A DNA stretch of 9,671 nucleotides from positions 1-9,671 of the forward strand of contig JBOGJI010000205.1 of NCBI GenBank assembly GCA_050747865.1. Direction: 5' to 3'. The notes below the pieces were generated by a model. It was not told the origin of the DNA. It searched no databases and worked only from the letters and a program-made list of their open reading frames with translations. The stretch comes from JBOGJI01 sp050747865 (GTDB lineage: Bacteria; Acidobacteriota; Thermoanaerobaculia; Multivoradales; JAHEKO01). Shown here in pieces: positions 1-6,893 of the stretch (position 1 is its first letter; each line of letters opens with the position of its first letter). Made by a program: the position numbers and the translations under genes.

Positions 1-256
1 CCAACCCCATCCGAGCCCTTGGCACTCGTCTCCTGATCCGCACCCGGCGCCGATGCCGTCGCGCCGATCTGCCATCCGTCTACTCAACTACGCCGCACAG
101 CTCTTGTCTCGTCCCCCAGCACCACGACCACCCCCGCCCACCCCAGAGTGCGACCGAGCTCGGCCTGGATCGGTCCCCCTTGGACCCCGGAACAGCGCTC
201 TCGCTGACCGCCAGTGCACGCTGCTGCGTCTTCTCCACTCATCTCCACACCCTCCC
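1..256. other. Stretch with no recognisable gene, downstream of the sigma stub
   Basis: I read both strands here. The plus-strand open frame crossing it is Pro/Arg-rich low-complexity translation with no domain, and it has no convincing ribosome site. The minus-strand frames, where the rest of the sigma factor should lie, are interrupted by stops. They show no region 4 (helix-turn-helix) residues that I can recognise. It may be decayed coding sequence of the sigma gene or true spacer. No RNA gene or notable repeat was seen. Confidence 0.5.
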
Positions 257-421
257 TCAGCGAGATTGCAACGCCCTATCCCTCAGGGCCAGGTGCACTT
301 CCTGGGTCACGTCGGCGACGAGAGCGCCATGGCGCCGCCCGCAGACCCGCCGGATCGCCGACGCCATGAGCGCCGCGTAGTCACGCGTCAGCTCGTCGAA
401 ATGCTGGTCCCGGTCCGGCAC
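257..421 (-). pseudogene. N-terminal fragment of an ECF-type RNA polymerase sigma factor
   Basis: The GTG start at 421-419 has an AGGTGG-type ribosome site just upstream on the minus strand. It opens a 54-codon frame. Residues from about 6 onward (FDELTRDYAALMASAIRRVC, then GRRHGALVADVTQEVHLAL) match sigma-70 region 2.1-2.2: the D/E-L-x-x-x-Y-A start, the basic helix, and the D-V-x-Q-E-V core-binding segment. The frame then runs into RDRALQSR and a stop. An intact ECF factor is roughly 160-200 residues and would continue with W-K-R-L, region 2.4 and region 4. I found none of these downstream in any minus-strand frame. The best reading is a truncated or frameshifted gene that no longer makes a working sigma factor. 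A longer in-frame start upstream (646) adds 75 residues with no sigma character and is rejected. Family assignment is from residue pattern only. Confidence 0.6.
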
Positions 422-483
422 GCGCCCCCACCTCGACCGCTCGATATTTGTCCCCCCGGAAACCCTGCCCCCACTTCGATCTA

Positions 484-500
484 CGTGTTGCCGCAACACG
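484..500. repeat. 17-bp palindrome CGTGTTGC-C-GCAACACG
   Basis: The arms of 8 bp are perfect around a single central base. This is operator-like symmetry, about 65 bp upstream of the GTG of the sigma stub. It could equally form a small RNA hairpin in that gene's leader. No family of regulator can be named from the sequence. Confidence 0.4.
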
Positions 501-534
501 CGGGGACAGCACGAGCGCGCGGTGAGACCCTGCG

Positions 535-557
535 CGGCAGGATAGCACCTCCTGCCG
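535..557. repeat. Inverted repeat CGGCAGGA-N7-TCCTGCCG
   Basis: Perfect 8-bp arms flank a 7-base centre (tagcacc), and a G-T pair can extend them. No T-tract follows on either strand, so it is not a classical terminator. It may be an operator or a leader hairpin upstream of the sigma stub. Confidence 0.35.
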
Positions 558-617
558 TGACCGCTGCGGACCGTCGAGCTCGCTACGCGAGGCAGAGGCA
601 TCGCGGCGTGTGGCCCG

Positions 618-661
618 TAGGCCAATTGGACCTTAGCATAGGCCAACCGTTCGATCGGTTG
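618..661. promoter_or_regulatory. Candidate activator site: tandem TAGGCCAA and CAACCG-N6-CGGTTG
   Basis: Two exact copies of TAGGCCAA start at 618 and 639. Their 21-bp spacing equals two helical turns. The second copy overlaps an inverted repeat at 644-649/656-661, which ends two bases before the -35 box. Its centre lies near -46 relative to the expected transcription start, where activators that touch RNA polymerase often bind. This is pattern evidence only, and an 8-bp repeat can arise by chance. Confidence 0.3.
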
Positions 662-663
662 AA

Positions 664-692
664 TTGACAGTCCCCTGCGGACCTGCTAGGGT
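664..692 (+). promoter_or_regulatory. Sigma70-type promoter for the secreted-protein gene
   Basis: A perfect -35 hexamer TTGACA (664-669) is followed by an optimal 17-bp spacer and TAGGGT (687-692). The -10 keeps the critical T-A-N-N-N-T positions but is GC-rich in the middle. Transcription should start near 699, giving a leader of about 40 bases to the ATG at 740. Confidence 0.6.
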
Positions 693-739
693 TTGATGGG
701 CTTAAACTTACGCACGATATACCACCTCACGGAGCTCGC

Positions 740-1555
740 ATGAAGGCATCTCTCTACTGGATCCTTACCGCTGCTCTGGCGCTCCCCGCTGCCGCCGACG
801 ACGGCATCGCCGACATCACCATCGAGGGCAATCAGGTACACGCGACCCTCGATCTGGGTGCCGGGATCGCCGCCGATCTCACGCTCACGTTCGAGCAGGT
901 CGTGGGTCTGACCGAGAGCAGCCTCGGGCTCTCCGCCGAGCTGGTGAATCCCCTGGATCAAGGGATCCTCTCCCGGCTGCCCGACCCCAGCCAGGCCAGC
1001 ATCCCGGCCTCGTTCCCGGTCCGGCTGGCGATCGAGCCCCCCGCCGGCGGCGCGCTGACGTTCAGCGGCGTCACCCAGCTCGAGCTGTACACGCACAACC
1101 TGAGCTACGGCGCCGGCACGCCTCTGCGGCTGGTCTCGGCGCCGCTGGGCGGCACGTTCCGCGACGTCAGCGCCTACATGGGAACGGGAAGCTACCGCGT
1201 GCGCGGCTCGCAGGGAGGCTTCTCCGAGTTCCTGATCATCGCCGATCTGCGGCCCAGCGCGGCCGTGATCGGCGACAAGTTCGATCATCTCGACCAGCTC
1301 CTGGCGGCACACGCCGACGCCATCGAGCCGCAGACCCTGGCCGAGCTCGAGCAGCTCTTCGCCGCCGCCGAGGGGGCGTGGCTGGCGAACGACCGGGTGA
1401 CGGCGATCGACTTCATCGAGGAGTTCACCGATGTCGTGTCCCAGCACAGCGGCGAGGACATCCCGGACGTCTGGCGCGCGACTCGCGACCTGACCAACAT
1501 TGCCGGTTTGCTGCGGGCAGATGCCGCGACGCTGCGCTTCAGCCTCAACCTGTAA
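740..1555 (+). CDS. Secreted protein of unknown function (possibly DUF6689-like)
   Basis: The ATG is preceded by GGAG (731-734) at five bases, and the 271-residue product starts with a Sec signal peptide: a short basic end, a hydrophobic core, and a likely AlaAla-Ala cut after about residue 19. The mature protein has no cysteine. Residues about 22-170 look like beta structure with short strands (ITIEGNQVHATLDLG, ADLTLTFEQVVGL, SIPASFPVRLAIEPP, GALTFSGVTQLELYTHNL, GGFSEFLIIADLRP). Residues about 172-265 look like a helical bundle (IGDKFDHLDQLL, LAELEQLFAAA, AIDFIEEFTDVV, DVWRATRDLTNIAGLLRADAATL). The two-part layout resembles what I recall of DUF6689 proteins, a family with no known function; this is from memory and unverified. 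It probably acts in the periplasm or outside the cell. It has its own strong promoter and appears to be transcribed alone. A hairpin after the stop separates it from the next gene. Confidence 0.8.
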   Translation: MKASLYWILTAALALPAAADDGIADITIEGNQVHATLDLGAGIAADLTLTFEQVVGLTESSLGLSAELVNPLDQGILSRLPDPSQASIPASFPVRLAIEPPAGGALTFSGVTQLELYTHNLSYGAGTPLRLVSAPLGGTFRDVSAYMGTGSYRVRGSQGGFSEFLIIADLRPSAAVIGDKFDHLDQLLAAHADAIEPQTLAELEQLFAAAEGAWLANDRVTAIDFIEEFTDVVSQHSGEDIPDVWRATRDLTNIAGLLRADAATLRFSLNL

Positions 1556-1588
1556 CCGGCCTCCCCCAGCCCGCCCCTTCCGTGATCC

Positions 1589-1610
1589 CGGGCCGTCCGG
1601 CCCCGGCCCG
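1589..1610 (+). terminator. GC-rich hairpin after the secreted-protein gene
   Basis: CGGGCCG and CGGCCCG form perfect 7-bp arms around an 8-base loop, 33 bases after the stop codon. No T-tract follows, so it may be a weak terminator or an RNA-end stabiliser. Confidence 0.35.
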
Positions 1611-1709
1611 ATCCCCGCGGCGGACTCCCGGAACCACAGAGCCCGTCTCTACCGACTCACTCGATGAGGGGGTGCTGCCTCTCTGCCATACTGACCATAG
1701 GAACACGCC

Positions 1710-2654
1710 ATGCCCGCTCGCTTGACGTTCTACTTCGCCGACCGGCCCCGCCACGTGGTGGAGCTGGGCGAGGAACGCGAAGACGACGAGTTCCTGGTAG
1801 GCCGTGATCCGGAGTGCTCGATCGTGCTTGACGACGATCGACTCTCGCGCCGGCATGCCCGCCTGCGCCGGCAGGCCGCGGGCTGGGTCCTCGAGGACCT
1901 GGGCAGCAAGAACGGCACGCTGGCGAGCGGGCGCCGGGTCGAATCGACGGTGCTCACCGAGCCGACGTGGATCAGCTTCGGCGGCAGCCTGGCCCGTTTC
2001 GAGCCCCTCAGCCGGGAGCAGCTCGCGGCGGCGGCGCGCGAGCGCCTCGAGCGCTGGCAGACATCCGCCGAGCTCCAGCGCGAGCTCGATCCGGATGTCG
2101 GGCTGGGCGAGCTGCTGCGCCGTCTGCTGCACGGTGCGCAGCGGATCTCCGGAGCCGAGCGTGCGTTCGTCCTCCTGGCCAACCCCGACGGCGAGCTGAC
2201 CATCGCGGCGACCCGAGGCCTGACGCTCCTGGATTTGCAGGACGCGCAGTTCACCGGCAGCGTGGGCGCCGTCGAGCTGGCGCTCGCGGAGCGCCGCACG
2301 ATCGTGCACACGGACGCCGCCGCGGATCCCCGGCTCGGCAACCGTCCCAGCATCGTCGGCGGCGGCATCCGCACCCTGGTCTGCCTGCCGCTCCAGGATG
2401 GTGAACGGAGCCTGGGGGTGCTGTATGCCGACGCGCAGCGGTCGGCAGCGGGGCTCGACGAGCTGGACGTAGAGATCCTGGAAGCTCTGGCGAGCCACGC
2501 GAGCCTTGCCATCGCCGTGGCGCAGCTCGGCGACCAGACGCGGGAGCTGGCCGCGAAGGCTGCAGAGCCTTGCGGAGAGAGCAGCTCGCCGGGCAGATTG
2601 AGATGGCGCGAGCTGCGGGCCATGCACCGGCCGCAGGAGGCGTCCGCTTCGTGA
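1710..2654 (+). CDS. FHA-GAF domain signalling protein, first gene of the kinase operon
   Basis: The ATG follows AGGAA (1699-1703) at six bases. The 314-residue product has no signal peptide or membrane segment, so it is cytoplasmic. Residues about 28-98 are an FHA domain, which binds phosphothreonine peptides. Its key residues are all present: GR at 31-32, LSRRH at 45-49 and the NG pair at 68-69 (LGSKNGT). Residues about 100-130 are a charged helical linker. Residues about 130-275 are a GAF domain, with the typical VHTDAAADPRL, IRTLVCLPLQDGERSLGVLYAD and LEALASHASLAIAVAQL segments. The GAF ligand cannot be told. The last 35 residues are Pro/Ser/Arg-rich and unlike a domain; the alternative frame over the same bases looks more like a coiled coil (see findings). 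The gene overlaps the kinase by four bases, so the FHA domain probably docks on the autophosphorylated kinase or relays its output. This role is inferred. Confidence 0.88.
   Translation: MPARLTFYFADRPRHVVELGEEREDDEFLVGRDPECSIVLDDDRLSRRHARLRRQAAGWVLEDLGSKNGTLASGRRVESTVLTEPTWISFGGSLARFEPLSREQLAAAARERLERWQTSAELQRELDPDVGLGELLRRLLHGAQRISGAERAFVLLANPDGELTIAATRGLTLLDLQDAQFTGSVGAVELALAERRTIVHTDAAADPRLGNRPSIVGGGIRTLVCLPLQDGERSLGVLYADAQRSAAGLDELDVEILEALASHASLAIAVAQLGDQTRELAAKAAEPCGESSSPGRLRWRELRAMHRPQEASAS
2635..2653 (+). promoter_or_regulatory. Ribosome site that fixes the kinase start at GTG 2651
   Basis: A full AGGAGG (2635-2640) lies ten bases before GTG 2651. That GTG overlaps the TGA of the FHA-GAF gene as GTGA, a classical coupling arrangement. 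The alternative TTG at 2570 lies 85 bases inside the previous gene and has no comparable site. Confidence 0.75.
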
Positions 2655-5600
2655 CCGCCGGCTCGGGCGACGGCCCGCCCCGCGCGGACGACGAGCCCTC
2701 CGGCGACGCCGGCCGTACCCGCACCAGCCACGACCTGACGCTGCGACTCGCCGCCGGGACGCAGCTCGCCGGGCGCTACCGCGTCGAAGAGCTGGTCGGC
2801 GTCGGTGCCATGGGACTCGTTTATCGCGCCTTCGACGAGCAGCTCGAGATCCCGGCGGCGGTCAAGGTGCTGCGCGTCGAGCTCGCCACGGAGCCGCGGT
2901 TGCTCGACCGATTCCGCCGTGAGCTGGTCCTCGCCCGCCAGGTCACGCACCGTAACGCCGTGCGCATCCACGACATCGGGCATGACGGCGACGTGGTCTT
3001 CCTGACCATGGACTACGTGGCCGGCCGTTCGCTGCGCGAGGTGCTCGACAAAGACGGTCCGCTGCCGCCGCAGCGCGCCGAGCAGGTGACCCGCCAGCTC
3101 GCCGCCGCCCTCGAGGCGGCCCACGCCCAGGGGGTGATCCACCGCGACCTGAAGCCGGAGAACGTCCTGCTCGGCGAGACGGGGGAAGCGTTCATCACCG
3201 ACTTCGGCGTCGCCCGGTCGGTGACGACGGCCGGGCTGACGCGTGCGGGAGCGGTCGTCGGCACGCTCGACTACCTGTCGCCCGAGCAGGCGCGAGGCGA
3301 GGAAGTGGACGGCCGCAGCGATCTGTATGCGCTCGGGCTCCTGCTCTTCGAGATGCTCAGCGGGCGGCTGCCGTTCGCCGGCGGCTCGCGCGAAGAGGTC
3401 CTGGCGCAGCGGCTCGCCGGCCGGCCGCGGACCCTGCGGCAGCTCGGAGTTGCCGCGCCGCCCCACCTGCGCCGCGTCATCGCCCGCTGCCTGGAGCGCC
3501 AGCCGAGCCGCCGCTACCCCTCCGCCACGGAGCTCTTGGCCGATCTGGACGGGCGGCGAGCAGCGTCGCTCGCCGGTCGGGCGTGGGTGCGCGGGGCCGC
3601 TGTCGCCCTGGCGATCCTCGTCCTTGTCGGCGCCGGCTGGTGGGCGATCGAGCGGCGCCGTGGAGCGCCGGGGGTCGCCCCGGACGGCGATACTGTCGCA
3701 GGGGCACCGCGCCATGCGGTCGCGGCGCTGCCGCTGCAGGACGAGACCGGCCGCGCGGAGCTGGCGTGGCTCTCAGGCGGCGTCGCGGAGATGCTCACCG
3801 CGGCCCTGGCGGAGAGCCCGGAGCTGCGCGTGGTGGACAGTCCGCGGGTGGCGCGAACACTGGAGGATCTCGGCATGGCGACCGGCGAGCTGGACGAGCC
3901 CGAGCTCCGGCAGCTCTCGGAGGTCCTGGCCGTGGACCGCCTGATCGGAGGGCGCCTGCGATCTCTGGATCCTGGCGTGCAGGTCGATCTGAGGCTGGTG
4001 ACGACCGACCTGCAGGAGCAACCGAGCGAGCCCATCACGGCGACGGCATCCGGTCCGCTACAGGTCCCGGAGCTGATCGCCCGGCTCGCCGCCGAGCTGC
4101 AGGTGCGGCTCGAGGTGGCGGCGCCTCTCGGCGCGGGGCCTCCCCCTCCCGACGACCCGCAGGCGCTCAGGGCGTACAGCCTCGGGACCCGGCTCCTCGA
4201 TCAGGGAGACGCCGTGCAGGCGCGACCCGCTCTCGAGGAGGCCGTGGAAGCGAGCCCTGGCTACGCTCCGGCTTGGGCGAAGCTAGCCCAGGCCTACGAC
4301 GCCCTCGGCCTGCACGAGGAGGCCGTCGACGCCAGCGCTCGCGCCGTGTCCGGCCTGCGGCGCAACGACAGTCGTCTGGCCCTCGAAGCCCGTGCCCTGG
4401 ACGCCCGTCTCCGCGGCGAGCCGGAGCAGGCGCAGCGGCTCCTCGTGCGCCTCGTCGAGCACTTCCCCAACGACAGCGAGGCGCGTGTGGCGCTGGCGGA
4501 GGCGCACGGGGAGCAGGGCGATCTCGCCGCGGCGCGCTCGGCGCTCGCAGAGGTGGTGGAGCGCGATCCGCTACATCCGAGGGCCTGGTTCCTGCTCGCC
4601 AAGTACACTATCCTGGCCGGCGACAGCCGTACTGCCATCGACGAGCACCTGGTGCACGCCATGGTCATCCAGAACAAGCTGAAGAACCGGCAGGGGCAGG
4701 CGGACGTGCTCAACGCCATGGGCGTCGCCTACCATCGCCTCGGCGAGCTCGATCAGGCGGCCGACCACTATGGCCGCGCCGCGCTTCTGCGCCGCGACAT
4801 CGGCGATCAGCGCGGCCATGCGACGAGCCTGCGTAACGTGGCCATGGTCGATACCGTCCGCGGGCGGTACGAAGCGGCCGAGTCGAGTCTGGAGGCCGCG
4901 CGCCAGATCTTCGAGCAGATCGGGGATCAGGCCGGAGCGGCGGCATTGCTCAACGATCTCGGCGTGCTCGACGAAGAGCGCGGCGACTACCGCGGCGCCC
5001 TCGATGCCTACCGGCGAGCCCTGAAGCTGACGGAGGACGTCGGGGATCGCGCCGCCACGGCGGACAGCTACAACAACGTCGGCTACGCCTACTACCTGCT
5101 CGGCGAATACGACAACGCGGAGGTCTACTGGCGCCAGGCGAGCGACCTCTACACCGCGGTCGGCAATGAGGCGGGAACGGTGCAGGTGACGCAGAACCTC
5201 GGGCTCCTCGATCTCGCCCGCGGCGCCTGGAACCGCGCCGCGGCGGCGTTCCTCGAGGCGCTGGAGGGCAGCCGGCGGCTGGAGCTGCCGGCGGCCGAGG
5301 CCGTCTCCCTCGGCGCCCTCGGTGAGCTGGCCCTGCTGCGCGGGCGCTTCTCGCCGGCGCGGGAATCGATCGACGACGCGCTCGCCCGGGTGCGCGAGAT
5401 CGAGGACCCGCGCGGCCTGACCGAGTTCACCCTGCTGAAAGCCGAGCTGGAGCTGGCTCTAGGGCGCTCGGAGGCGGCCGAGGACCTGCTCGACGAGGCC
5501 GAACGCTGGCTGGCCGACAGCCCCAATCGTGAGCAGCTGACGGCTCTAGAGACGCTGCGAGGGAGACTAGCCCTGGCTCGTCAGGATCCGCGAGGGGCGA

Positions 5601-6106
5601 CCGAGCGCTTCGCGCAGGCCGAGCGGACTGCCGCCCTGGGCGGCGGCGTCCTGGCGCCACTCAGGGCAGCGTTGGGCACGGGGCGCGCCGAGCTGGCATC
5701 CGGCGACACGGCCCGGGCCGTGGAGCTCCTGGAGAGGCTGAGCACCGCCGTGGAGCGACTCGGCCACGTGCCGCTGCTGCTGGACGTCGAAGAGGCGCTG
5801 GCCGAAGCCCGCCTGCGCGCGGGAGACGTGGAGGGGGCGGCGGCCGTCAGCCGGCAGGCTCTGCAGCGGGTGGAGAACGCGGGCGGCCACCGTCGCGCCT
5901 TTCGCCTCTATCTGCTGCTCGGCTCGAGCCTCGACCGCCAGCTCCTCGACAGCGGCGCCACGGCTCTGGAGAGCGCGCGGCAGGAGCTGGAGCGGTTGCG
6001 CGCCGAGGTGGCGGCGGACCATCGCGCCGCCTTCGAGGCCCTGGCCGACGTGCGGGAAGCCGCGGCCGTCGTGGACGAGCTGCCGGAGATCGCCGATGTC
6101 GACTGA
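2651..6106 (+). CDS. Membrane Ser/Thr protein kinase with TolB/FlgO-like domain and TPR tail
   Basis: With the GTG start the product is 1151 residues. Residues about 43-305 are a PknB/Hanks-type kinase with every catalytic landmark: glycine loop GVGAMGLVY (50-57), Lys72 in AVKVL, helix-C Glu91, HRDLKPEN (Asp166), DFG (184-186) and GTLDYLSPE (204-212). It is an RD kinase, so activation-loop phosphorylation is expected. A single membrane span lies at about 315-333. The kinase must be cytoplasmic, which would put the rest outside the inner membrane. Arginines flank both sides of the span, so topology is not certain. Residues about 356-488 (HAVAALPLQDETGRAELAWL to VQVDLRLVTTD) look like the TolB/FlgO-like domain often placed between kinase or cyclase and TPRs. 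Residues about 503-1083 hold many tetratricopeptide units. The central ones (about 680-880) repeat every 40 residues with LGEL/GDYRGAL/GEYDNAE turns, as in LGN/SNAP-type TPRs. The tail probably senses or scaffolds proteins. The gene is coupled to both neighbours. Confidence 0.92.
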   Translation: MTAGSGDGPPRADDEPSGDAGRTRTSHDLTLRLAAGTQLAGRYRVEELVGVGAMGLVYRAFDEQLEIPAAVKVLRVELATEPRLLDRFRRELVLARQVTHRNAVRIHDIGHDGDVVFLTMDYVAGRSLREVLDKDGPLPPQRAEQVTRQLAAALEAAHAQGVIHRDLKPENVLLGETGEAFITDFGVARSVTTAGLTRAGAVVGTLDYLSPEQARGEEVDGRSDLYALGLLLFEMLSGRLPFAGGSREEVLAQRLAGRPRTLRQLGVAAPPHLRRVIARCLERQPSRRYPSATELLADLDGRRAASLAGRAWVRGAAVALAILVLVGAGWWAIERRRGAPGVAPDGDTVAGAPRHAVAALPLQDETGRAELAWLSGGVAEMLTAALAESPELRVVDSPRVARTLEDLGMATGELDEPELRQLSEVLAVDRLIGGRLRSLDPGVQVDLRLVTTDLQEQPSEPITATASGPLQVPELIARLAAELQVRLEVAAPLGAGPPPPDDPQALRAYSLGTRLLDQGDAVQARPALEEAVEASPGYAPAWAKLAQAYDALGLHEEAVDASARAVSGLRRNDSRLALEARALDARLRGEPEQAQRLLVRLVEHFPNDSEARVALAEAHGEQGDLAAARSALAEVVERDPLHPRAWFLLAKYTILAGDSRTAIDEHLVHAMVIQNKLKNRQGQADVLNAMGVAYHRLGELDQAADHYGRAALLRRDIGDQRGHATSLRNVAMVDTVRGRYEAAESSLEAARQIFEQIGDQAGAAALLNDLGVLDEERGDYRGALDAYRRALKLTEDVGDRAATADSYNNVGYAYYLLGEYDNAEVYWRQASDLYTAVGNEAGTVQVTQNLGLLDLARGAWNRAAAAFLEALEGSRRLELPAAEAVSLGALGELALLRGRFSPARESIDDALARVREIEDPRGLTEFTLLKAELELALGRSEAAEDLLDEAERWLADSPNREQLTALETLRGRLALARQDPRGATERFAQAERTAALGGGVLAPLRAALGTGRAELASGDTARAVELLERLSTAVERLGHVPLLLDVEEALAEARLRAGDVEGAAAVSRQALQRVENAGGHRRAFRLYLLLGSSLDRQLLDSGATALESARQELERLRAEVAADHRAAFEALADVREAAAVVDELPEIADVD

Positions 6107-6893
6107 GACGCCGACCGATCGCTCCCCTCGGGCCGAGGATCGAGACGACGATCTCGCCACCCGCCTGCGGCGGCTCGCCGCCGAGAACGAACGGCTCTTT
6201 CGCGAAGTGGCCCGCAGCGAGAGGCGATTCCGCCGTCTCTCCCGGGCCGTCTGGCAGGTCCAGGAGGAGGAGCATCGCCGGCTCGCGCGCGAGCTGCACG
6301 ACGGGCTCGGACAGCTCCTGGTGGCGCTCAAGGGGCGGCTGGAGATGCTCTCCCGCGGCGATCTCGACACCGCGGCGACGAGCGCGGTGGCAGAATGTGT
6401 CGCAATGGCGGCCGAGGCACTGGAGCAGACGCGGGAGCTGTCCCGCCTGCTGCGGCCGACGGTGCTCGACGACCTGGGGTTGGAGTCGGCGTTGCGCTGG
6501 CTGGCCCGCACGCTGCGGGCGCGATCCGGCCTCGAGGTCGCGCTGACGACGCGAGGCGCCGAGCAGCGGATCGACCCGGACATCGAGACGCTGGCGTTCC
6601 GCGTCGTGCAGGAGGCGCTGACCAACGTGCTCAAGCACTCGGGAACGAGGCAGGCGGAGGTCGACCTGGCCGTCGAGGACCAGCAGCTTCGTCTCGTCGT
6701 CCGGGATCGGGGCCGCGGCTTCGAGCCGCAGCGCGCGCTGGCGGAGCTCGAGGAGCACGGCGGGCTGGGGCTGCGAGGGATCCATGACCGAGTCGGCCTC
6801 CTCGGCGGCCGCACGCGGGTCGAGAGCACGCCGGGTGCGGGCACGACCCTGCACGTCCGGGTCCCCTTGAATGGTCGCGATGAGGCATCGTGA
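6096..6893 (+). CDS. NarX/DegS-type histidine kinase without a sensor domain
   Basis: The ATG lies inside the kinase gene's end (11-bp overlap), with GGAG (6085-6088) seven bases before it. The 265-residue product is soluble. Residues 20-60 are a charged coiled coil. Residues about 55-125 are a HisKA_3 dimerisation domain with EEEHRRLARELHDGLGQLL, where His68 is the phosphate-accepting residue and Asp69 the adjacent acid, followed by SRLLRPTVLDDLGLESAL. Residues about 160-257 are an HATPase_c domain with N-box QEALTNVLKHS (Asn177), G1 box DRGRGF (204-209) and G2 box GGLGLRGI (222-229). G1 has Arg where Asn or Asp is commoner. No PAS, GAF, HAMP or membrane segment is present, so input must come from a partner. 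The FHA-GAF protein or the Ser/Thr kinase in the same operon are the obvious candidates (inference). The adjacent NarL-like regulator is the expected phosphate acceptor. Confidence 0.92.
   Translation: MSTETPTDRSPRAEDRDDDLATRLRRLAAENERLFREVARSERRFRRLSRAVWQVQEEEHRRLARELHDGLGQLLVALKGRLEMLSRGDLDTAATSAVAECVAMAAEALEQTRELSRLLRPTVLDDLGLESALRWLARTLRARSGLEVALTTRGAEQRIDPDIETLAFRVVQEALTNVLKHSGTRQAEVDLAVEDQQLRLVVRDRGRGFEPQRALAELEEHGGLGLRGIHDRVGLLGGRTRVESTPGAGTTLHVRVPLNGRDEAS

Larger units (their letters stand above)
422..739. other. Divergent intergenic region rich in inverted repeats
   Basis: This 318-base spacer separates the leftward sigma stub from the rightward secreted-protein gene. It holds a 17-bp palindrome (484-500), a hairpin-type inverted repeat (535-557), an 8-bp palindrome CCAATTGG (622-629), a direct repeat TAGGCCAA (618-625 and 639-646, 21 bp apart), an inverted repeat CAACCG-N6-CGGTTG (644-661), and a sigma70-type promoter (664-692). 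The promoter-proximal elements lie on one face of about two helical turns upstream of the -35 box, a usual place for an activator. No gene is supported in it on either strand. Confidence 0.5.

Noticed and set aside
53..667. Plus-strand open frame of 204 codons
   Set aside because: Pro/Arg-rich with no domain and no ribosome site. It covers the sigma stub on the opposite strand and the repeat-rich spacer, and looks like a chance frame in GC-rich DNA.
1664..1692. Promoter-like ATGAGG-N17-CATACT before the FHA-GAF gene
   Set aside because: The -35 match is only three of six, and the predicted start would fall on the ribosome site. Too weak to report as a feature.
2570..2650. TTG start for the Ser/Thr kinase
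   Set aside because: It would overlap the previous gene by 85 bases without a good ribosome site. GTG 2651 has AGGAGG and a GTGA overlap.
1730..3715. Minus-strand open frame of 661 codons
   Set aside because: Antisense shadow of the FHA-GAF and kinase genes. Its composition is Arg/Ser/Ala-rich, while the plus strand has clear FHA, GAF and kinase motifs.
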